From JAKEGK01 sp050116575 (GTDB taxonomy: Bacteria > Pseudomonadota > Gammaproteobacteria > SZUA-152), in NCBI GenBank assembly GCA_050116575.1, contig JASFOJ010000111.1, positions 1 to 15,658 of the forward strand: DNA of 15,658 nucleotides, read 5' to 3'. Below the pieces are notes generated by a model. The model was not told the DNA's origin. It did no database searches and saw nothing but the letters and a program-made list of their open reading frames with translations. The stretch's first letter is position 1. Each line of letters starts with the position of its first letter. This document shows, piece by piece, positions 7,938 to 14,540 of this stretch. The position numbers and the translations under genes were made by a program.

Positions 7938-8131
7938 GGGAATGCGGTTTGGCGGAACAGGCCGGTATTCCGGAAAGAATGTGCTACGGAGTTTTGTAGG
8001 GGCGGGTAGTTGGCAAGGAGGAGAATAAGCTTTTTGATTACCGGGGGGAGCGTTGTGAAGGCTGAAAATTCCAACGGATGGGCATTTTTACAGGAAAGTC
8101 GTCGAATAAAAACCGATATCATCAAATTGTC

Positions 8132-8257
8132 GCTTTCTTCCCTAAGAAAATACTGAAAGGTTTTCGCCATCACCGTCCAGCGTTTGCCGCTGGTGTGTAC
8201 CAGATACCGTCGCCAGGTTATGGGAAAGCCTTCGGCGTGCAAAATCGTAAGGTAACC
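8132..8257 (-). pseudogene. Remnant of the C-terminus of a LysR-family (CbbR-like) regulator
   Basis: A 42-codon stretch on the minus strand reads with the pattern of the last part of CbbR-type LysR regulators: L-x-x-EGFPI-x5-YLVH-x-x-GKR, then AKTFQYFLREE. Known members have the shape (L)DVEGFPI..WYVVH..GKRLS..AQAFKDFL. The frame continues on both sides without further resemblance: no helix-turn-helix and no substrate-binding domain is found upstream up to 8935. I infer a decayed or deleted regulator gene. The match is by eye and short, so a chance resemblance is possible. Confidence 0.4.
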
Positions 8258-8373
8258 GCTACATGCATTTCGATAGTTGTTTATAGAACGACATGCCGAT
8301 CGTTTGCTTGCAGCTTTCTGGTTTGCGTGGACACTGTGGGTTGGGCAAAAACAACGCATCCGCAGCGCGGGTA

Positions 8374-8398
8374 AACCTGCCCAGGCGGGCAATAGGTT
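8374..8398. repeat. Bulged hairpin
   Basis: AACC-TGCCC (8374-8382), loop AGGC, GGGCA (8387-8391), a three-base ATA bulge, then GGTT (8395-8398), giving nine base pairs. No T-run follows. It lies upstream of the LysR-like remnant, outside any gene. The role is unknown. Confidence 0.35.
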
Positions 8399-8757
8399 CA
8401 AAAACTGTCACTTACAAGAACTGATGTAGCGCAGCAGGGGTTTAGGGACCCATCTATCCATAGACTATTGTCTATACAATCCATATAAAATTTCGACTTT
8501 TATATATGACTTATTGCCTGCATTATTTAAGGGCCGTGAATAAATAATCCAGCGAATTCTAACGTAATTTATGAGTGTTATTGAAAGCAGGCAAAGAGAG
8601 TAAGTGAAATCATAACTGGCGCCAGAGTAAGGTATGTCGGTGTTGTACCTTACAAGAGACAGGATTTGGAGGTCCGGCTTATGTCTCCATCGATTCCGAT
8701 GTTTTCGCTCAATTGCGGTTTCCGGTTCAACCGCGAGTAGCACCATAACCGCGCTAT

Positions 8758-8785
8758 TGGTTGTAGAAATGTGGTTGTAGAAATG
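8758..8785. repeat. Perfect 14-bp tandem duplication
   Basis: The unit TGGTTGTAGAAATG occurs twice in direct tandem (8758-8771 and 8772-8785) in non-coding DNA. It is probably a replication-slippage duplication. Confidence 0.85.
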
Positions 8786-8851
8786 CATCGTATGCGGTGG
8801 ACAAACCGGCAGGTTAACGATACCAGGTTGAAGTTGCAGTACCTGCGCTGT

Positions 8852-8894
8852 GTGCGAACAAGGCGTACCCAATAGCGTCTTGTTCGCACTTTTT
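8852..8894 (+). terminator. Strong intrinsic terminator with no gene upstream (possible small-RNA end)
   Basis: GTGCGAACAAG (8852-8862) pairs perfectly with CTTGTTCGCAC (8879-8889). Four more pairs inside (two of them G-U) lengthen the stem to about 15 bp, with an 8-base loop, and TTTTT follows at 8890-8894. This is a textbook rho-independent terminator on the plus strand. No coding region on that strand ends nearby. A weak promoter-like pair (TTGAAA at 8581, TGAAAT at 8605) would give a transcript of roughly 280 bases that contains several hairpins. Confidence 0.65.
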
Positions 8895-9348
8895 AACTGA
8901 ATTGAGGAACCGTTAAACGTGGGCACTGGAAGCATTGGTTGCTTTCACAATGGAACATTGCCGGTTTCGAGATGGCGATACTTGCTCGATGTCAGAGCAG
9001 GTACGCTAGGCTTTCCCAAATACAATCTGTTCACCTTATAAATTGTTCACATCACGAAATAACCATATCCCATTATTACATGCGTCAATTGTCTGCATTG
9101 AACGGGTTGGTGTTGTCCCCGGCATGTTACAGCATCGGTATACACTACAATTTCCTTGGCCGCTAATCAAAATCACCATATTGGATTAGCCAGGTTTTCA
9201 GGGATATTGAAGGTTTGACGACGCGCAATTACAATGTGCGGCTTTGTAATCTGTACTCGTGCGTACCATATGACACCCATTGTTGTTTCAAGAATGGCGG
9301 TGCATAAGCGACATAAATATATAAAGTATAAAATAACCTGGCTTTTTA

Positions 9349-10146
9349 ATGAAAATTGTTGACGGATCTCTATTGGTAAGCAGTTCAAAATGGTTTTTCT
9401 CGTTGCTGATGCTAGTATCAATGCCCGCCGCTAATGCCATTGTGAGCATGGAAAGTGTTCATTTAGGGAAACCACCGCAAGGCTTTAGTGGGCAGTTTGA
9501 GCTCAGCTTTGATGCCAATTATGGCAACACGGAGGCAGCCAATGCCTCGACTGGTTTGAAATTGCAGTGGTCGGAGGATCACAATATCGACTTCGTGCTG
9601 ACGAATTATGCCTACGGGGAAAGCGCGGGAATCAGGAATGAAAATAATGCCTTTGTGCATGTGCGCCATATTCATCAACAAAGTTCGCATTTTGCCTGGG
9701 AGGCGTTTTCCCAGTTGTCGAATAATGAATTTACCCGGCTCACTGTGCGCGCACTGGTCGGTGGCGGTGTACGGCTGGCGTTAGGTAAACCGGCTGATGA
9801 GCGGGCTATTTATCTTGGGCTGAGTGGATTTTATGAGTGGGAACAGCTGGATATCGACAGTACGGCCAATAACGAACAAACCAATGAAACCGCACGCGGT
9901 AATATCTACCTGGTGATGAAATACCGGTTTAATTCCCACGTAGCCCTGGTGAGCAGTACCTACTACCAACCCGCCGTTGACGAGGTTTCTGACTACCGCG
10001 CCATCGAAGATGCATCGGTGGTGAGCAAATTGACCGATGGTTTGTCGCTACGCATGGGAGTTAACATTCAGCATGACAGCCGGCCACCCCCAGAGGTTAA
10101 AAAAACCGATAGTAGTGTCAATATTGGGTTGTCTGTAGATTTTTGA
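9349..10146 (+). CDS. DUF481 family outer-membrane beta-barrel protein (YdiY-like)
   Basis: A 265-residue secreted protein. A signal peptide (about residues 1-30, ending PAANA) precedes alternating beta-strand sequence typical of an outer-membrane barrel. The C-terminus, VNIGLSVDF, ends in the aromatic residue used by the BAM machinery. The opening strand FELSFDANYGNTEAANASTGLKL (about residues 49-71) and the repeated girdle of aromatic residues fit DUF481, the salt-induced outer-membrane protein family. Its molecular function is not established. The ATG at 9349 lacks a good ribosome binding site; a TTG at 9373 with GGA six bases upstream is an alternative that would shorten the signal peptide. 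It is transcribed alone and converges on the Spy-like gene. Confidence 0.8.
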   Translation: MKIVDGSLLVSSSKWFFSLLMLVSMPAANAIVSMESVHLGKPPQGFSGQFELSFDANYGNTEAANASTGLKLQWSEDHNIDFVLTNYAYGESAGIRNENNAFVHVRHIHQQSSHFAWEAFSQLSNNEFTRLTVRALVGGGVRLALGKPADERAIYLGLSGFYEWEQLDIDSTANNEQTNETARGNIYLVMKYRFNSHVALVSSTYYQPAVDEVSDYRAIEDASVVSKLTDGLSLRMGVNIQHDSRPPPEVKKTDSSVNIGLSVDF

Positions 10147-10170
10147 ATGACAATTGTCGTATTTGGAAAA

Positions 10171-10213
10171 GCCACCACAATACATTGTGCCCTAAGCTGC
10201 AAAATGTGGTGGC
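10171..10213 (-). terminator. Terminator between the convergent Spy-like and DUF481 genes
   Basis: A perfect 9-bp inverted repeat, GCCACCACA (10171-10179) and TGTGGTGGC (10205-10213), with further pairing possible in the loop. On the minus strand TTTT follows directly, fitting termination of the Spy-like gene. On the plus strand it lies just after DUF481 and is followed by a second repeat, CGTTTGC-CT-GCAAACG (10213-10228), so it may work in both directions. Confidence 0.5.
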
Positions 10214-10313
10214 GTTTGCCTGCAAACGGTTACGTTTATCCGTCATCGCGAAACCTGTTTTACAGCGACACGCTCGCGCCTACTTGTTTCGGCCTGTTAC
10301 GACGGCGCTCCTG

Positions 10314-10928
10314 CTAGGGCATCATCATGCCCATGCCGAAGCCCCGGCGGAAAGAATTATAGTCCCTGAATTTTTCCTGCTGTTCCTTGTTGAGTAAATC
10401 GAAAATTTTATTTCGGCTCTTGATGCGTTGCTCAATCATTTGCCGTTTATATTTGTACATTTCGTCATAGACTTTACCGATTTTGTCCGGGTCGGGTTTG
10501 TCGGTATCATAAAGATCATAGAGCTTGTCTGAGGCCTCTATTGCCTTTTCCATCGCGTCCCAGTGCTCCTTGCGCGTTTGACGGTAAATGTCCCGGATCT
10601 GGTCGCGCTGTTTTTTGCTGAGATCCAGGCCGGCAAGATTGCCCATCATCATGGGTCCCATCATACCGCCCATCATCTGTCCCATCATTGGGCCGCCCAT
10701 CATCGGGCCACCCATCATCGGTCCCATATGGCGGCCATAACCACCGCGCCCGTAACCGTAGCCATACCCATATCCACCGTAGCCACGATTCTGCATCATG
10801 TTTTGATAATCTTCGTCATCCATATGCCGCATCATGCCGGACTGGGCCGATACCGTGGCGGATAACAATACTAACAAAAGGCCAAACAGTGATTTGCCAG
10901 TGGTTTTTAAGGTTATTTGGTTTCGCAT
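10314..10928 (-). CDS. Spy/CpxP-like periplasmic protein with a Met/Gly/Pro-rich segment
   Basis: A 204-residue exported protein. The start is the ATG at 10928, with AAGGAGGG ending 5 bases upstream; longer open frame beyond it is not used. A signal peptide occupies residues 1-28 (ATVSA|Q). A Gly/Tyr segment at 49-66 repeats GY. Residues 68-96 hold 14 methionines in MMGGP-type repeats, and the protein ends MGMGMMMP-like (198-204). The helical C-terminal half has two LTxxQ-type motifs, LSKKQ (103-107) and LNKEQ (179-183), as in Spy/CpxP envelope chaperones and metal-stress proteins. Met-rich periplasmic segments often bind Cu(I), and the oxidase copper machinery is nearby, but a copper role is inference. 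The Met repeats are mirrored by CCCATCAT-type DNA repeats at about 10640-10727. Confidence 0.82.
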   Translation of the reverse strand: MRNQITLKTTGKSLFGLLLVLLSATVSAQSGMMRHMDDEDYQNMMQNRGYGGYGYGYGYGRGGYGRHMGPMMGGPMMGGPMMGQMMGGMMGPMMMGNLAGLDLSKKQRDQIRDIYRQTRKEHWDAMEKAIEASDKLYDLYDTDKPDPDKIGKVYDEMYKYKRQMIEQRIKSRNKIFDLLNKEQQEKFRDYNSFRRGFGMGMMMP

Positions 10929-11085
10929 GGTTACCCTCCTTAAACAAGTTGTGCAAAAATTAAAGATCAAAGGCATCGATTTTCAAGTAAATCCTTGGCC
11001 AAATATCACTTATTCTAAGGATTGTAGATATTTGTCAATAAACGGACAGGGCGTAGTGAACTGTTAATATACTGGAGAATAGTGC

Positions 11086-11188
11086 GGGCTATTGAATGGT
11101 ATAGCCCATTTGCAACATAGGGAATAAGTCAACACAATTTTGAAATTGGACAATGGGTTGTCCAGTGGAATACATCCTTGTATTCCAC
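11086..11188. repeat. Cluster of stem-loops downstream of the DUF1704 gene, including its probable terminator
   Basis: Four inverted repeats lie in about 100 bases: GGGCTAT-N8-ATAGCCC (11086-11107); CAATTT-TG-AAATTG (about 11135-11148); TGGACAA-TGGG-TTGTCCA (11147-11164); and GTGGAATAC-N6-GTATTCCAC (11165-11188). The last two are directly adjacent. They sit 38 bases or more beyond the DUF1704 stop on the minus strand and could end its transcript, although the T-runs are weak. The rest of the 10929-11225 gap shows no gene. It should also contain the promoter of the Spy-like gene, which I could not place. Confidence 0.5.
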
Positions 11189-11225
11189 CGGGATTTGCTG
11201 CGAACCAATTGACTCTGGCTTACTG

Positions 11226-12563
11226 TCAAAAAATATTGGCGTAGTCCGTTTCAATGCGATCCAGGCTTAAACTATTGAGAAAATTGGAATAACACATCCA
11301 GGCGGTCATGGCATTTAAATCGGAAAACGGGGGTGGTAAAAAGCGTGGCGGCAGGACGATACCTTCTTCGACCAGTTGTGCGATGGAGCGCATATCATCC
11401 AGGACCGTTTTCCCGCAGAACAATAAAGGGATACGGTCCAGCATGCCTTTGCGAACCGCGAGCTGGATATAGTTATATACGAGAATAAAACCTTTGTTGT
11501 AACACAAGTCCTTGGTAAAGGGGCCAAGGGTCGGCGTGCTGCCCCGAAATACCCTGACTGAATTGGAGTAGCTGTGCTCCCGGTCAAAACCCTGATCCAT
11601 AAAATATTGAAACACATCGAGAAATGTGCCACCTTGTTCGGCGATGGCGACTGCCCGTGTGCGGTTGGCCAGACGCCGCAACCGGAACGGGTAGGATGCC
11701 AGGGAAAGTATTTCCAGCAGGATCGCCAGGCCTTCCTGGGTGACCACGGATGAGGGTGGTCCCTTGCTGAGAAAAGTGCACACCGGTTGCATACCGCCGT
11801 TAAGGGTTGTTCCCAGGTGCGCCCAGCCTTCGTGGACTTCCAGCACACGAATGTCCCGTTCGTTAAACATGGCTTCCCTGCGGATCTTAATATAGTCCGC
11901 GCCCGCGGCGGCGTCGGCGATGATGCCGTCACTGAGTTGCACAGATACCGGCATTTGTAAGGGCTTGAATACCTTGTCCAGCCGTTGCTGCAGCATTTGC
12001 ACCGCGAGGTCACTAGAAATATTTTTAAGCTCGATCTGTAAAATAAGACTGCTGTCAATATTGCCCAGGGTATTGAGCATCATTTCACTCAGGTCGGCGA
12101 CCGTGGGGTCCCCGGCGTGAAAGGCGTCGGACGATGTACCATACAATTCGTCAGAGATACTGGAAAACTCCCGGGTACCACGCTGTTCCAAAAGCCGGAC
12201 CACCATACGGTATTCGCGGCAAATGCGCTGCATGATTTTGCCAATGGGGCTGAACTGACCCAACTGTTTACTGATATCGCGTTCAATCGCGTAAAACTCT
12301 TCGCGTTTCGTGGCGGGATCAAACTCCAGGGGAATGGAAAGATAATAATCCCGGTCCACCGGCGGCTGTTCCTTGCAGCCGCCTCGGAAAAACGCATCCT
12401 TGATGCCGGCATCCCATTTGATGGCATCCAGCACTCTTATGGGCCGCTGCGCGTCCACGATACGGTCCGACAGTTCGCGGATCCTGCGGTGATATGGGTC
12501 GGTCAGTTCATTAATATCCGTCATGGCTGACAATTGCTCACGGTTGGTTGTATATCGTATCAT
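11226..12563 (-). CDS. DUF1704 'QEGLA motif' putative zinc metallopeptidase (MATCAP/KIAA0895-related)
   Basis: A 445-residue protein of the DUF1704 family, often annotated as flavohemoglobin expression-modulating QEGLA-motif protein. The defining TQEGLA is at 275-280. A HExxxH motif, HEGWAH (H244, E245, H249), lies 32 residues earlier, followed by the conserved KGPPSSVVTQEGLA block. In eukaryotic members (MATCAP tubulin detyrosinases) the equivalent HExxxH and a downstream Glu bind zinc, so E277 is the likely third ligand here. A bacterial substrate is not established. There is no signal peptide, so a cytoplasmic location is likely. The ATG at 12563 has GAGGGA 4 bases upstream and is preferred to the upstream TTG at 12587. 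It is divergent from the DUF3530 gene across about 176 bases, which should hold both promoters. Confidence 0.88.
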   Translation of the reverse strand: MIRYTTNREQLSAMTDINELTDPYHRRIRELSDRIVDAQRPIRVLDAIKWDAGIKDAFFRGGCKEQPPVDRDYYLSIPLEFDPATKREEFYAIERDISKQLGQFSPIGKIMQRICREYRMVVRLLEQRGTREFSSISDELYGTSSDAFHAGDPTVADLSEMMLNTLGNIDSSLILQIELKNISSDLAVQMLQQRLDKVFKPLQMPVSVQLSDGIIADAAAGADYIKIRREAMFNERDIRVLEVHEGWAHLGTTLNGGMQPVCTFLSKGPPSSVVTQEGLAILLEILSLASYPFRLRRLANRTRAVAIAEQGGTFLDVFQYFMDQGFDREHSYSNSVRVFRGSTPTLGPFTKDLCYNKGFILVYNYIQLAVRKGMLDRIPLLFCGKTVLDDMRSIAQLVEEGIVLPPRFLPPPFSDLNAMTAWMCYSNFLNSLSLDRIETDYANIF

Positions 12564-12739
12564 TGTTCCCTCTGGCGGGATTTGCAAGTACCACTGACGT
12601 AATTAGTGGTATAAGAAGCTGGATTTGCAGCAGAAAAAAACCGGCATTCGACGGTTCCTCGAAGGGGCTGGGCTGGTCGCAATTATGGGGATTACCGCAA
12701 TAAACATCGAAGACACCAACGGATAATCAAGGGGGCGCT

Positions 12740-13546
12740 GTGAAATTAAAAGTACAGTCGTTATGGATGATGTTGTTGATATGCTGCTGCGCGGTTAGTG
12801 TTTCCCAGGCAGGGTCAAAATCCGACTTGGCCAAGGAACAGCGCTGGGAATCACAGATCGTCGACAGCCTGCTGGTGGGGGAGGCCGTTAAGCTCAACGC
12901 CGGTGGTGTTCAATTCCTGGGGCTGTATGCCGAAAATCAGTCTGACCCCGCCAAGGGAGGCGTTGTTATCATGCACGGAATTGGCGCGCATCCGGCATGG
13001 CCCGATGTGATTGAACCGCTGCGCATGAATTTGCCGGATCGGGGATGGCACACCCTGTCGATCCAGATGCCCATTTTGGAAAACGAAGCCGAAGGCAAGG
13101 ATTATATCCCGCTGTTTGACGAAGTCCCGGGCCGTATCAATGCGGCGGTAAAATTTTTACAGGATAAGGGAGTAGCACCCATTATGGTGGTTGCCCACAG
13201 CCTCGGCGCCTCCATGGCTGGTTACTATCTGTCGCAACAGCCGTCGTTCGCCGTCAAAGCTGCTGTCCTGATCGGCTTTGGGACCATGTCAGACGATCCA
13301 GATTCCAAATTCAGTTCACTGCATATGGTGAAGAACATCCATATCTCCCTGTTCGACCTATACGGCGCTAACGACCTGAAACCGGTGCTTAAATACGCGC
13401 CAGAAAGAAAACGAATAGAAGCGGATATGCACAATAAAAACTTCCGACAACAAAAGGTGGACGGCGCTAATCACTTTTTCCAGGGCAAGGAGAGCGTGTT
13501 GATCAAAACTGTCGACAGTTGGTTGAGCGAACAGGCTGGAAAGTGA
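12740..13546 (+). CDS. DUF3530 family exported alpha/beta-hydrolase
   Basis: A 268-residue protein with a signal peptide (about residues 1-24, MMLLICCCAVSVSQA). The alpha/beta-hydrolase features are the oxyanion HG at 79-80 in VVIMHGIGAHPAWP, the nucleophile S154 in VVAHSLGASMAG, a probable acid in FDLYGANDL (D206 or D212) and the His H245 in DGANHFFQG. HG-x-G-x-HP-x-WP followed by PLR and GW-x-TLSIQ(M/L)P is the DUF3530 pattern. The substrate is unknown; an envelope esterase or lipase role is possible. The start is a GTG at 12740 with an AGGGGG ribosome binding site 4 bases upstream. It is transcribed alone and is the last chromosomal gene before the cassette array. Confidence 0.85.
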   Translation: MKLKVQSLWMMLLICCCAVSVSQAGSKSDLAKEQRWESQIVDSLLVGEAVKLNAGGVQFLGLYAENQSDPAKGGVVIMHGIGAHPAWPDVIEPLRMNLPDRGWHTLSIQMPILENEAEGKDYIPLFDEVPGRINAAVKFLQDKGVAPIMVVAHSLGASMAGYYLSQQPSFAVKAAVLIGFGTMSDDPDSKFSSLHMVKNIHISLFDLYGANDLKPVLKYAPERKRIEADMHNKNFRQQKVDGANHFFQGKESVLIKTVDSWLSEQAGK

Positions 13547-13551
13547 GGTTT

Positions 13552-13585
13552 GTCTGGCGTTCACTTTTGGCCAACAAGACCAGAC
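13552..13585. terminator. Possible bidirectional terminator between DUF3530 and the cassette array
   Basis: GTCTGG (13552-13557) and CCAGAC (13580-13585) enclose a region with the palindrome TTGGCCAA. It starts 6 bases after the DUF3530 stop and lies about 22 bases beyond the stop of the convergent lipoprotein gene. No strong T-run follows on either side. It does not carry the core sites of an attC. Confidence 0.35.
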
Positions 13586-13607
13586 GTTTCGATATCCTGT
13601 TTTATAC

Positions 13608-13907
13608 TTAATTGTTACATTTAATAGTTGCGTCTAGCCAAGGCTTACTCATACTATAAAAATTACCATCAACCATCTGCATTTCTTGTTGATCTTTTTT
13701 ACTGAATACATATGTGTAATTGTCTTTTCCGCATTTTTTTTCGGCATATTCATTCAGCTTGTTTTCCATATCACTACCTTTGGCGAAGGCATTGCCACTA
13801 AGCCTTACAAAATGACTGCCATCAGCGTTTTGGTTCTCTGTGTCAACTACTACCCAGGCACATGAAGTAATTGAAAACATTACTACTAGTAACAATAGAT
13901 TTTTCAT
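13608..13907 (-). CDS. Small lipoprotein of unknown function (last integron cassette)
   Basis: A 99-residue product. The start is the ATG at 13907, 13 bases after the attC R' core, with AAAGG upstream; longer open frame runs back through the attC and is not expected to be translated. MKNLLLLVVMFSITSC is a lipoprotein signal with the lipid-accepting Cys at 16. The mature part is hydrophilic with two more Cys (59, 97) that could form a disulfide. I recognise no family. Base composition is AT-richer than the genes to the left, as is usual for cassettes. No attC follows its stop, so either the array end has been trimmed or this gene is fixed in place. Confidence 0.75.
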   Translation of the reverse strand: MKNLLLLVVMFSITSCAWVVVDTENQNADGSHFVRLSGNAFAKGSDMENKLNEYAEKKCGKDNYTYVFSKKDQQEMQMVDGNFYSMSKPWLDATIKCNN

Positions 13908-13920
13908 TTTTTCCTTTACG

Positions 13921-14001
13921 AAATAACGTGAAGGGTAAGGGGCGAGCGTATTTTGCGCGTCCCAGCGACCGAAGGGAGCGAACTTAACCCGCTTGTTGGG
14001 C
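13921..14001 (-). other. Integron attC site 1 (between GFA cassette and lipoprotein cassette)
   Basis: Read on the minus strand, R'' is GCCCAAC (14001-13995), 3 bases after the GFA stop, and R' is GTTATTT (13927-13921). The interior has imperfect self-complementarity typical of attC: GGGTTAAG with CTTACCC (one bulged base) and CGCTCCC with GGGACGCG. The length of 81 bp is in the normal range. R' keeps the obligatory GTT but departs from GTTRRRY afterwards. Confidence 0.75.
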
Positions 14002-14004
14002 GCT

Positions 14005-14415
14005 TTACCTTTTAATCGATTTCTGAAAACTTGCGATGTCACTGATGGAATCTACCCAGTTATGTTTGCTTTCACAAAAAACATTAAATGAAGGTTTGAA
14101 ATTATTAGGTTGTTTGAACGCTCCATAAAATAGCATGTACAGACCAGGGAACCGATAGTTGTTATTATAAATAGGGCTCCCGCATTTAGAGCAAAAGTAT
14201 TTTATCCCTTCGCTTTTAATTTCATATTTATTTAATGAGCCTTCACCTTTGGTTAATACAAAATCTCTGTCAGGAACAGCCATATAGGTGGAGAAAACGC
14301 TACCATTTCTTTTTTTACACTCATCACAGTGGCAATTTACAGTTAATTTCGGGTTGTCTGCTAACTCGAACTGTACTGAGCCACAATGACATGACCCTGT
14401 GATTTTATTTTCCAT
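14005..14415 (-). CDS. GFA-family (CENP-V/GFA domain) zinc protein, cassette gene
   Basis: A 136-residue single-domain protein of the GFA family, named from glutathione-dependent formaldehyde-activating enzyme. Metal-binding Cys are clear: SCHCGSVQFEL (C9, C11), NCHCDECKKRNGSVFSTY (C28, C30, C33), then FCSKCGSPIY (C74, C77). The spacing and the KGEGSLNKYE segment match the family. Members bind zinc; the glutathione/formaldehyde activity of most is unproven, so no substrate is assigned. The ATG at 14415 has AGGAG/GAGG signals upstream. GFA proteins are frequent integron cassette genes. It is flanked by attC2 upstream and attC1 downstream. Confidence 0.92.
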   Translation of the reverse strand: MENKITGSCHCGSVQFELADNPKLTVNCHCDECKKRNGSVFSTYMAVPDRDFVLTKGEGSLNKYEIKSEGIKYFCSKCGSPIYNNNYRFPGLYMLFYGAFKQPNNFKPSFNVFCESKHNWVDSISDIASFQKSIKR

Positions 14416-14440
14416 TATCTATTCCTCACTCCTTTTATAC

Positions 14441-14535
14441 GCCCAACGCCGAACTCACCAGCAGGCAAAAGGGACGCATATTTTTACTCTGCAAAAATTG
14501 CGACGCTTTTTGATTGTCGGTGTGTAGCGACTGGC
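14441..14535 (-). other. Integron attC site 2 (between lipoprotein cassette and GFA cassette)
   Basis: R' is a perfect GTTGGGC (14447-14441) lying just before the GFA ribosome binding site. R'', placed at 14535-14529, reads GCCAGTC and departs from the consensus RYYYAAC. The interior folds: AAAAG with CTTTT, and CGCA with TGCG, around an AT-rich loop, with symmetric mismatches. It starts 5 bases after the upstream lipoprotein stop. The weak R'' may lower its activity. Confidence 0.68.
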
Positions 14536-14540
14536 TATGT

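Larger units (their letters stand above)
7711..9348. other. 1.6-kb stretch without a convincing gene, rich in inverted repeats
   Basis: Open frames here lack ribosome binding sites, recognisable domains and sensible composition. What it holds: the ccoN leader and promoter region (7711-7940); an inverted repeat TTTGTC-N7-GACAAA at 7889-7907; a LysR-like C-terminal remnant at 8132-8257; a bulged hairpin at 8374-8398; ATATAAAA-N7-TTTTATAT at 8483-8505; TTGCCTGC (8514-8521) with its complement at 8587-8594; the palindrome CTGGCGCCAG at 8616-8625 followed by GTAAGGTA-N11-TACCTTAC (8627-8653); GCGGTT-N8-AACCGC (8715-8734); a 14-bp tandem repeat (8758-8785); a strong plus-strand terminator (8852-8894); and GCTAATC-N15-GATTAGC (9162-9190). 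An AT-rich -10-like stretch precedes the DUF481 gene at about 9318-9340. The repeat density suggests decayed mobile or regulatory DNA. Confidence 0.55.

Noticed and set aside
8093..8127. FNR box near ATCAA at 8120-8124
   Set aside because: No TTGAT half-site at the required four-base spacing.
8715..8745. tRNA-like GGTTCAACC followed by CACCA
   Set aside because: The T-arm does not pair in the required 5-bp geometry and no acceptor, D or anticodon arms can be built upstream.
8465..8935. Minus-strand open frame of about 156 codons in the gene-free region
   Set aside because: No ribosome binding site, odd composition, no domain, and it crosses the strong terminator hairpin and the tandem repeat.
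11315..12058. Minus-strand open frame of about 247 codons in another frame of the DUF1704 gene
   Set aside because: The DUF1704 frame has clear motifs (HEGWAH, QEGLA) and a ribosome binding site; the alternative frame has neither.
13552..13585. Possible attC for the last cassette
   Set aside because: The GTT present (GTTGGCC) does not fit GTTRRRY and there is no partner RYYYAAC in the right position; better read as a terminator-like stem.
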